A stretch of 5,044 bases of DNA from CAZMSQ01 sp964569025 (GTDB taxonomy: Bacteria; Bacteroidota; Bacteroidia; Chitinophagales; Saprospiraceae). The translations under genes were made by a program, and so were the position numbers. The DNA lies in contig CAZMSQ010000081.1 in the NCBI GenBank assembly GCA_964569025.1, forward strand, positions 1 to 5,044, given 5' to 3'. The notes below the pieces were generated by a model. The model made no database searches, was not told where the DNA came from, and saw only the letters and a list, made by a program, of their open reading frames with translations. The first letter of the stretch is position 1, and each line of letters starts with the position of its first letter. Shown here piece by piece: positions 1-5,044 of this stretch.

Positions 1-597
1 GGATTGTACGATGAGCAAATCAATGAAAAATATTTGAGAAAGGCGGCGGCCAATGTAGACCGGCTTCAGGTGATTATCGAAGATTTAGACGCCATTTCCA
101 AGCTTGAGTCGGGCGAGTGGGTATTGGAGATGAAGACCTTCAACATCAAGCTGTTGACTGACGAGGTGATTGAAGATCTCGAGATCATGGCCATTAAAAA
201 GGGTGTCAAGTTGTCTTACAAAGATGGTGCAAACCGCAATTTTTCAGTCAAGGGAGATCGGGAGAACATTCGCCAGGTGTTGGTCAATCTCATATCTAAT
301 TCCATCAAGTACGGCCGCCCCGGTGGTCACACGAAAGTCAGCTTTTACGACATGGATAAGCGGGTCCTGATTGAGGTGGCTGATGATGGAATCGGGATGG
401 AGGAGAAGCACCTCAATCACATCTTCGATCGCTTTTACAGAGTCGATAAAAGTCGTTCCCGTTCGCAGGGCGGCTCTGGGTTGGGACTTGCCATTGTCAA
501 GCACATTATTGAGGCCCACCAGCAAACAATTAATGTCAGAAGCTCTCCCGGACTGGGGGCAACGTTCGGGTTTACGCTTGAAAAAGCCAAAGCTTAG
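1..597 (+). CDS. Sensor histidine kinase, PhoR-like, C-terminal part (5' end cut by the window)
   Basis: This is the catalytic end of a two-component sensor kinase, which autophosphorylates from ATP and passes phosphate to a response regulator, usually from the inner membrane. The open frame runs from base 1 (Gly-Leu-Tyr-Asp) with no convincing start, so the 5' end is missing; the TTG at 4 is an internal Leu codon. Residues 1 to about 40 fit the second helix of the dimerisation domain, ending in DAISKLESGEW. The ATPase domain follows complete: N box around ENIRQVLVNLISNSIKYG (about residues 88-105), G1 box DDGIGM (about 128-133), F box FDRFYRVD (about 142-149), and G2 box GGSGLGLAIVKHI (about 157-169). 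The H box with the phosphorylated His, and any sensor or membrane segments, lie upstream. PhoR-like is my reading of the dimerisation-helix sequence; the signal sensed cannot be deduced. Its stop overlaps that of the convergent ureohydrolase gene, with no terminator hairpin between them. Confidence 0.93.
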   Translation, partial: GLYDEQINEKYLRKAAANVDRLQVIIEDLDAISKLESGEWVLEMKTFNIKLLTDEVIEDLEIMAIKKGVKLSYKDGANRNFSVKGDRENIRQVLVNLISNSIKYGRPGGHTKVSFYDMDKRVLIEVADDGIGMEEKHLNHIFDRFYRVDKSRSRSQGGSGLGLAIVKHIIEAHQQTINVRSSPGLGATFGFTLEKAKA

Positions 598-1643
598 GCC
601 AAACCCTGACTGGATGCCAGCAAATTGCTGAGCCGATAGAGCATTCTCGCTCCCACATTGCCATCCCAGTAATGAGGTGCCCCTGCCACTTCGCAGAGGT
701 CGAACCCGATGATGATGCGGCCGGATTGAATAATCGTTTCTCCGAGATGCAGAGCTTCATCGAAAGTCAATCCTCCGGGTACAGGGGTGCCGGTATTGGG
801 ACAAAGTGACGGGTTGAGTCCATCGATATCTACACTCAAATACACCTCTTTCGGCAGTCCCGCAATGATGGTCTGGCAGATGCCGTGCCACGTTTCACCC
901 ACAAACCGGCTTTCCTGAAGGTCATGATCAAAAAAGACCTCGATCCGGTCTCCCTGGGAAGCGGCAAAATCGAGTTCTTCGCGGCAATAATCGCGGATTC
1001 CTACTTGCACCAGTTTCGCGATTTCTGGATATGCGAGCGCATTGCGAAAAATGGAGGCGTGAGAATACGTGAAGCCTTCGTAGGCCTTTCGTAAATCCAT
1101 GTGGGCATCAATTTGCAAGATACCAAATGAGGAGTGTCTGGCAGTCAGGGCCTCCAAAAATCCCAGCGGGCAACTGTGGTCACCGCCTACCAGGCCGACC
1201 AGTTTCCCCTTTTCCATCAGGGCCGCTGTACGCGTACGCACCCATTCTTTTTGATACTCCCCACCTCGGTTGACCTGCTGGATTTTCCCAGTCAGGCTTT
1301 CATCCTCAGCCGGATTGTGCCCAGCTTCCAGGGCGCTGATGCACGCTTTCGCATCTGCTCGAAGCGCAGCGCTCAGCACGGCCAACTCTGCATCTGGCTG
1401 TCGCATAAACAGTCCGATTTTCCAGGCATCCGGAACCCTCGGGTCTTCAAGGTCTAACTGAGAGGACACGTCAAGCATATTCTGAGGCCCGCCGGCAGTG
1501 CCTTCGCCAAATGACACTGTGACATCCCACGGAACAGGCTGCAATACTACTCGGGCCTCCTGCTCTGCATATGGCAGGCCGATGAACCGTCCGTTTTGGA
1601 CGCCGACTCCACTCGGGTCAAATGAAAGGCTGTTGTCTTCCAT
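594..1643 (-). CDS. speB: Agmatinase-like ureohydrolase (arginase/agmatinase family)
   Basis: This 349-residue protein is a manganese-dependent ureohydrolase, probably cytosolic, likely hydrolysing agmatine to putrescine and urea. The binuclear-metal motifs are all visible: GGDHS (His156), DAHMD (Asp179, His181, Asp183), SVDID (Asp272, Asp274) and the late acidic residue in FDLCEVAG (Glu318). The N-terminal segment around WDVTVSFGEGTAGGP (about 39-53) is also typical. The frame stays open to 1814, but I chose the ATG at 1643: from there the protein begins with the FDPSGVGVQNGRFIGLPY stretch expected of this subfamily, whereas the longer form would add a Cys/Trp/Ser-rich segment with no family resemblance and would cover the divergent promoters. 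An ATG at 1670 is a second option; neither has a Shine-Dalgarno. The agmatinase activity and speB symbol rest mainly on the divergent carboxyspermidine genes; arginase or formimidoylglutamase is possible. The usual SxDxDxxDP signature reads SVDIDGLNP here. Confidence 0.88.
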   Translation of the reverse strand: MEDNSLSFDPSGVGVQNGRFIGLPYAEQEARVVLQPVPWDVTVSFGEGTAGGPQNMLDVSSQLDLEDPRVPDAWKIGLFMRQPDAELAVLSAALRADAKACISALEAGHNPAEDESLTGKIQQVNRGGEYQKEWVRTRTAALMEKGKLVGLVGGDHSCPLGFLEALTARHSSFGILQIDAHMDLRKAYEGFTYSHASIFRNALAYPEIAKLVQVGIRDYCREELDFAASQGDRIEVFFDHDLQESRFVGETWHGICQTIIAGLPKEVYLSVDIDGLNPSLCPNTGTPVPGGLTFDEALHLGETIIQSGRIIIGFDLCEVAGAPHYWDGNVGARMLYRLSNLLASSQGLA

Positions 1644-1698
1644 ATCAGGCTTTTTGCTCACAATATACATCAGCGAAAGCCACGAAAATGCGTATTGA

Positions 1699-1726
1699 CA
1701 AATTCTTCTGATGGTTGATGGTTCAA
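1699..1726 (-). promoter_or_regulatory. Weak candidate promoter for the agmatinase-like gene
   Basis: Read on the minus strand, a TTG (bases 1726-1724) is followed after 17 bases by AGAATTTG (1706-1699). The latter keeps the TTTG half of the Bacteroidota -7 element TAnnTTTG but lacks the leading TA. A start of transcription near 1692 would give a leader of about 50 bases before the ATG at 1643. The match is partial, so this is only a candidate; no better one was seen in the region. Confidence 0.22.
1709..1726. repeat. Short tandem and inverted repeat between the divergent promoters (possible operator)
   Basis: TGATGGT occurs twice in perfect tandem (1709-1715 and 1716-1722). Overlapping the second copy, TTGA-TGGT-TCAA (1715-1726) forms a 4-base inverted repeat around a 4-base spacer. 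It sits between the two candidate -7 elements of the divergent genes, where a shared regulator could bind. The repeats are short enough to arise by chance; operator function is inference. Confidence 0.2.
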
Positions 1727-1753
1727 TTTCCTGTTTCTCCACAGATTTCGATG

Positions 1754-1761
1754 TACTTTTG
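1754..1761 (+). promoter_or_regulatory. Bacteroidota-type -7 promoter element for the carboxyspermidine genes
   Basis: TACTTTTG, followed by C, fits TAnnTTTG, the -7 element used by the primary sigma factor of Bacteroidota. Transcription would begin near 1768, giving a leader of about 47 bases before the ATG at 1815. The -33 element is poor: only a CTG at 1731-1733, about 20 bases upstream, is near the expected TTG. The leader holds no visible hairpin or leader peptide. It would serve the 1815-3020 gene and, by spacing, probably the two genes behind it. Confidence 0.45.
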
Positions 1762-1814
1762 CCCCAACGACAATGGCTGAGAAACCATATTTTCGCATTC
1801 AAAAAGCAAACCAC

Positions 1815-3020
1815 ATGTCAAAAGTTCTCATCATCGGAGCCGGCGGAGTAGGCCGGGTCGTCGCCTACAAATGTGCCAGTCATCCGGAGGTGTTTAGCCA
1901 CATTATGCTGGCCAGCAGAACCAAATCGCGCTGCGATGCAATTGCTGAGGATGTCAGGAAAGATACGGGGCATCAGAAATTTGAAACAGCGAGGGTCGAT
2001 GCTGACAACGTGCCGGAGCTGGTGGCTCTCATCCGAATGTTTCAACCCAAAATGGTGATCCATGTGGCTTTGCCGTACCAAGATCTCACCATCATGGATG
2101 CCTGTCTTGAAACTGGTGTCCATTATCTCGATACAGCAAACTACGAACCCCGGGATGAAGCAAAGTTTGAATACAAATGGCAATGGGAATACCAAGACCG
2201 TTTTCGGGAAAAAGGCCTGCTGGCCGTCCTTGGCTGTGGCTTCGACCCAGGTGTAACTGGCATATTTACTGCCAGAGCCGCTAAGCATCATTTTGATGAA
2301 ATCCACTACCTCGATATTGTCGACTGCAATGCTGGAGACCATGGCAAAGCCTTTGCAACTAATTTCAACCCCGAAATCAATATTCGTGAAGTGACCCAAA
2401 AGGGAAAGTATTGGGAGAATGGAGAATGGGTAGAGACAGAGCCGCACGAGATCTCTAAAATGCTGACATACCCGGATATTGGACCGAAAAATTCATATTT
2501 GATTTATCACGAAGAGCTGGAGTCTCTTGTTAAGAATTTTCCGACCATCAAACGCGCCAGATTCTGGATGACGTTTGGCGAGGAGTATCTGACTCACTTG
2601 CGGGTGATTCAAAATATCGGCATGGCTGGTATTGAGCCGGTTCAATACAAAGGAGTGGACGTCATTCCGCTTGAGTTTTTGAAGGCCGTGCTGCCGGATC
2701 CGGGTGAGCTTGGCGAAAACTATACCGGACAAACCTCTATCGGCTGTCGGATCCGGGGCATAAAGGATGGTCAGGAACAGACGTATTACATCTGGAACAA
2801 TTGCAGCCATGAAGCTGCTTTCAAGGAGACAGGGGCGCAAGGTGTGTCGTATACAACTGGCGTGCCGGCCATGCTTGGTGCCAAGATGATGCTGGAGGGG
2901 AAGTGGAGTGGACAGGGTGTTTTCAATGTGGAAGAATTCAACCCCGATCCATTCCTTGATGAGTTGGGTGAGAATGGGCTGCCATGGGAAGAATCATTTG
3001 GAATAGACCTCGAACTTTAA
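1815..3020 (+). CDS. Carboxynorspermidine/carboxyspermidine dehydrogenase (synthase), saccharopine dehydrogenase family
   Basis: This 401-residue enzyme condenses L-aspartate 4-semialdehyde with putrescine (or diaminopropane) and reduces the imine with NAD(P)H to carboxyspermidine (or carboxynorspermidine), the first step of the alternative spermidine pathway. The N-terminus MSKVLIIGAGGVGRVV carries the Rossmann dinucleotide loop (Gly8, Gly10, Gly13). LASRT (about 32-36) probably ends the second strand. VIHVALPYQD (81-90), HYLDTANYEPRDE (103-115) and LGCGFDPGVTGIFTA (139-153) are typical of the family, and the C-terminal run YTTGVPAMLGAKM (346-358) to FNVEEFNPDPF (370-380) favours this enzyme over true saccharopine dehydrogenase. 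Length suits the family. The ATG at 1815 is preferred to the in-frame ATG at 1773, which adds 14 residues before the Rossmann strand and lies only a few bases past the predicted transcription start. The region before 1815 is A-rich without Shine-Dalgarno. The decarboxylase for its product follows after 4 bases. Choice between putrescine and diaminopropane as substrate is inferred from the adjacent agmatinase. Confidence 0.93.
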   Translation: MSKVLIIGAGGVGRVVAYKCASHPEVFSHIMLASRTKSRCDAIAEDVRKDTGHQKFETARVDADNVPELVALIRMFQPKMVIHVALPYQDLTIMDACLETGVHYLDTANYEPRDEAKFEYKWQWEYQDRFREKGLLAVLGCGFDPGVTGIFTARAAKHHFDEIHYLDIVDCNAGDHGKAFATNFNPEINIREVTQKGKYWENGEWVETEPHEISKMLTYPDIGPKNSYLIYHEELESLVKNFPTIKRARFWMTFGEEYLTHLRVIQNIGMAGIEPVQYKGVDVIPLEFLKAVLPDPGELGENYTGQTSIGCRIRGIKDGQEQTYYIWNNCSHEAAFKETGAQGVSYTTGVPAMLGAKMMLEGKWSGQGVFNVEEFNPDPFLDELGENGLPWEESFGIDLEL

Positions 3021-3024
3021 GTCC

Positions 3025-4161
3025 ATGATCGATTTCGCCGCCTTGCCGTCGCCCTGCTTTGTGCTTGATGAACGCCGGCTCAGATCGAATCTCGAACTTA
3101 TGAAGTCGGTGCAGGAACGCGCTGGGGTGACAATCATCCTCGCCCTGAAGGGATTTGCTATGTGGAGTACTTTCCCCTTGGTACGCCAATACCTGAAAGC
3201 CTGCACAGCCAGCTCATTGCATGAGGCTCTTCTTTGTGTAGAAGAGTTTGGCGAAAAGGCGCACACCTACGCGCCTGCCTATGTGCCCGGAGAGATGGAG
3301 GCATTACTTCGGTCGAGCAGCCACCTTTCCTTCAACTCCCTGTCACAGTATGAGTATTTCAAGCCATTAATTGCCAAAGCACCCCATCGACCGTCACTCG
3401 GTCTGAGAGTCAACCCGGAGCATTCGGATGTAGGCACAGCGCTCTACAACCCGTGCAGTCCGGGCTCCCGGCTTGGCATCTCTGTTGAGCACCTGGGAGA
3501 TACTTTGCCGGATGGCATTGAAGGACTTCATTTTCATGCGTTATGTGAAAGCAATTCGTACAGCCTCCAGGCCACGCTCGAGGCGTTTGAGGCAAAATTC
3601 GGGAGGTTTTTTGACCAGATCAAATGGGTTAATATGGGTGGCGGCCACCTCATGACCAACGATGGGTATGATGTAGACCATCTGGTCGACTTGCTGACCT
3701 CTTTTCGCAAAAAGCACGGGCTTGAGGTAATCCTGGAACCCGGCAGCGCTGTTGCCTGGCGCACCGGAGAGCTCAAAAGTACAGTGCTGGATGTTGTGAC
3801 CAATCGGGGCGTGACAACGGCCATCCTAGATGTGTCCTTCACTGCCCATATGCCGGACACCCTGGAGATGCCCTACCGTCCGGTGGTCCGAGGCGCCACA
3901 GACCCCCAACCCGGAAAATTTACCTGTCAGCTTGGAGGCCTTAGCTGCCTGTCAGGGGATTTCATGACTGCCTACTCTTTTGATGCCCCCTTAAAGGCCG
4001 GAGATACCCTCATCTTCGAGGACATGATGCACTACACCATGGTGAAAACTACCACATTCAATGGTGTGCAGCATCCCTGTATCGCGATTTGGAACGAAGA
4101 CGGAACTGCCCGAATCATTCGGACGTTTGAGTATCTGGATTTCAAGAACCGATTATCCTGA
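3025..4161 (+). CDS. nspC: Carboxynorspermidine/carboxyspermidine decarboxylase
   Basis: This 378-residue cytosolic PLP enzyme removes the carboxyl group from carboxyspermidine (or carboxynorspermidine) to give spermidine (or norspermidine), the last step of the pathway. It belongs to the fold-III alanine racemase/ornithine decarboxylase-like group. Lys42 in ILALKGFAMWS is the expected Schiff-base lysine. HFHALCES (169-176), the glycine loop NMGGGHL (203-209) and EPGSA (238-242) are expected to surround PLP and its phosphate. GLSCLSGD (305-312) is the C-terminal motif with the active-site Cys308 contributed across the dimer, and FEDMMHYTMVKTTTFNG (331-347) is characteristic of this subfamily. 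Length matches the family, so the gene looks complete. The ATG at 3025 lies 4 bases after the upstream stop, with no ribosome binding site, implying one transcript and perhaps translational coupling. Diaminopimelate decarboxylase is excluded by these C-terminal motifs and the shorter length. Confidence 0.94.
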   Translation: MIDFAALPSPCFVLDERRLRSNLELMKSVQERAGVTIILALKGFAMWSTFPLVRQYLKACTASSLHEALLCVEEFGEKAHTYAPAYVPGEMEALLRSSSHLSFNSLSQYEYFKPLIAKAPHRPSLGLRVNPEHSDVGTALYNPCSPGSRLGISVEHLGDTLPDGIEGLHFHALCESNSYSLQATLEAFEAKFGRFFDQIKWVNMGGGHLMTNDGYDVDHLVDLLTSFRKKHGLEVILEPGSAVAWRTGELKSTVLDVVTNRGVTTAILDVSFTAHMPDTLEMPYRPVVRGATDPQPGKFTCQLGGLSCLSGDFMTAYSFDAPLKAGDTLIFEDMMHYTMVKTTTFNGVQHPCIAIWNEDGTARIIRTFEYLDFKNRLS

Positions 4162-4184
4162 GTCCGCGGCAACCAAAATCCTCC

Positions 4185-5033
4185 ATGAATATCCAGGAAG
4201 CATTCAAACACCTTTCTGACCGACTCACTCAGGTTTACGAGCGTCGCGAGGCAACAAACATCGCGCGGATCGTTTTCGAAGATGCCTTTGGCATCCGTCA
4301 TATGACCCCTGCGGTAGCATTCCCTGACATTTCCCTCCTCAACACAATCCGTGACAGATTGCTGCACCGTGAGCCCGTTCAGTATATACTCGGCGAGGCT
4401 GATTTTTACGGCCTCAAACTTAAGGTAACCCCGGACGTGCTCATCCCCAGACCTGAGACTGAAGAGCTTGTCCACCAAATAATAGAAGACCACCGAAAAG
4501 AATCTTCAGAGCTTCACATCCTGGATATTGGCACGGGTAGTGGGTGCATTGCATGTGTGCTGGCAAAACACCTGCCCTCCAGCAAGGTAGAGGCCTCCGA
4601 TATCAGCCCCGAAGCCCTCGAAATTGCGCGTCAGAACGCCCAAGCCCTTGGCCTTCCGGTCACGTTTCACCAGATGGACCTGCTCAGTTCCGCTCTCCCT
4701 CGCCCCAACCGTCAGTTCGACATCATCGTCAGCAACCCACCCTACATTCCACCGTCCCAGCGAGACAAAATGCCACGCCGGGTCCTCTCATTCGAACCCT
4801 CTCTGGCACTATTCACCACCGAAAATGATCCGCTCCAGTACTACCGCGCCATCCTTCATTACGCCGAAATGGCCCTTACCCCATCGGGCAGTATCTACCT
4901 TGAGCTCAACGAGTTCTTCGCCGAAGACACCGCCTCACTCTTCTCCGATGCAGGCTATCGCGTGAAGCTTTTGAGAGACATGCAAGGCAAGTGGCGCATC
5001 CTCCGCGCCACCAACCCGGTCCGACGGCTATAG
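4185..5033 (+). CDS. prmC: Peptide chain release factor N5-glutamine methyltransferase
   Basis: This 282-residue methyltransferase (HemK) transfers a methyl group from S-adenosylmethionine to the Gln of the GGQ motif in class I release factors, aiding translation termination. The N-terminal helical domain (about 1-68) leads to VQYILGEADFYGLKLKV (about 65-81) and IPRPETE (87-93), the family-specific segment. LDIGTGSGCIA (113-123) is the SAM-binding loop, EASDIS (about 136-141) the acidic second motif, and IVSNPPYIPP (181-190) carries the NPPY (184-187) that binds the target Gln. The C-terminal DMQGKWRILRA is usual. Length is normal. The ATG at 4185 follows the decarboxylase stop after 23 bases and lacks a Shine-Dalgarno. 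The gene is probably transcribed with the polyamine genes, though no functional tie is needed. Its coding strand is C-rich where its neighbours are G-rich. The older protoporphyrinogen oxidase label for HemK is obsolete. Confidence 0.96.
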   Translation: MNIQEAFKHLSDRLTQVYERREATNIARIVFEDAFGIRHMTPAVAFPDISLLNTIRDRLLHREPVQYILGEADFYGLKLKVTPDVLIPRPETEELVHQIIEDHRKESSELHILDIGTGSGCIACVLAKHLPSSKVEASDISPEALEIARQNAQALGLPVTFHQMDLLSSALPRPNRQFDIIVSNPPYIPPSQRDKMPRRVLSFEPSLALFTTENDPLQYYRAILHYAEMALTPSGSIYLELNEFFAEDTASLFSDAGYRVKLLRDMQGKWRILRATNPVRRL

Positions 5034-5044
5034 CGGTCCGACCG
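5017..5044. repeat. Direct repeat spanning the prmC stop codon
   Basis: CGGTCCGACGG (5017-5027) at the end of prmC recurs as CGGTCCGACCG (5034-5044) just after its stop, with one mismatch. Between them the palindrome GCTATAGC (5027-5034) contains the TAG stop. The outer CGGTC and GACCG could also pair as a 5-base stem. The window ends inside the structure, so it cannot be decided whether this is a terminator, the start of a longer repeat, or chance. Confidence 0.3.

Noticed and set aside
4..6. TTG at 4 as a true start of a short, soluble ATPase-only kinase.
   Set aside because: The frame is open to base 1 and the first residues look like the interior of a dimerisation domain; the His-containing half is expected upstream.
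885..1457. Plus-strand open frames (885-1094, 1134-1457) opposite the ureohydrolase.
   Set aside because: They are antisense to conserved catalytic motifs and their translations look like random composition.
1644..1814. N-terminal extension of the ureohydrolase to the ATG at 1814 (57 extra residues).
   Set aside because: The added residues show no family resemblance, cover both candidate promoters and abut the divergent start; the protein from 1643 already matches the family start.
1818..2447. Long open frame on the minus strand (209 codons) inside the dehydrogenase gene.
   Set aside because: It lies wholly antisense to a well-supported enzyme, has no recognisable motif, and is best explained as a shadow of the real frame.
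4032..4493. Minus-strand open frame of 153 codons across the nspC-prmC junction.
   Set aside because: It is antisense to two conserved genes and shows no domain signature or start context.
1..5044. Novel defence, mobile or RNA-based system.
   Set aside because: Every long stretch is accounted for by five conserved housekeeping or metabolic genes; no transposase, integrase, tRNA, CRISPR-like repeats or structured RNA were seen, and the only non-coding gap over 100 bases is the divergent promoter region.

Overview
The window reads as ordinary chromosomal DNA of roughly balanced base composition, most probably from a member of the Bacteroidota. Four observations point there. None of the four starts visible in the window has a Shine-Dalgarno-like GGAGG. 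A TAnnTTTG-type -7 promoter element lies ahead of the first polyamine gene. The sensor kinase resembles the PhoR-like kinases of that phylum. The ureohydrolase has the N-terminal and C-terminal signatures I associate with the Bacteroidota agmatinase-like subfamily. The phylum call is an inference from these traits; no rRNA or other marker is present.

Layout, left to right. (1) 1-597, plus strand: the C-terminal part of a membrane-sensor-type histidine kinase. Its phospho-accepting His lies upstream of the window. (2) 594-1643, minus strand: an agmatinase-like ureohydrolase. It is convergent with the kinase, and the two stop codons share the four bases TTAG. (3) 1644-1814: a 171-base divergent intergenic region. 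It holds a good Bacteroidota-type -7 element for the rightward genes, a weaker one for the leftward gene, and a small tandem/inverted repeat between them. (4) 1815-3020: carboxy(nor)spermidine dehydrogenase/synthase. (5) 3025-4161: carboxy(nor)spermidine decarboxylase (nspC), only 4 bases further on. (6) 4185-5033: prmC (hemK), the release-factor glutamine methyltransferase, after a 23-base gap. (7) 5034-5044: the first bases after prmC, which repeat the last coding bases.

Genes 2, 4 and 5 together form most of the alternative, S-adenosylmethionine-decarboxylase-independent route to spermidine. Agmatinase makes putrescine from agmatine. The dehydrogenase condenses putrescine with aspartate semialdehyde and reduces the product to carboxyspermidine. 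The PLP decarboxylase then yields spermidine. The arginine decarboxylase needed to make agmatine is not in the window. prmC probably sits in the same transcript but has its own, translation-related role.

I found no mobile element, CRISPR array, RNA gene, frameshift or phage-like signal. The locus looks like a known metabolic module and not a new system. The points most worth a second look are the divergent regulatory region, the overlapping convergent stops, the Asp-to-Asn change in a ureohydrolase signature, and the base-composition switch between the polyamine genes and prmC.
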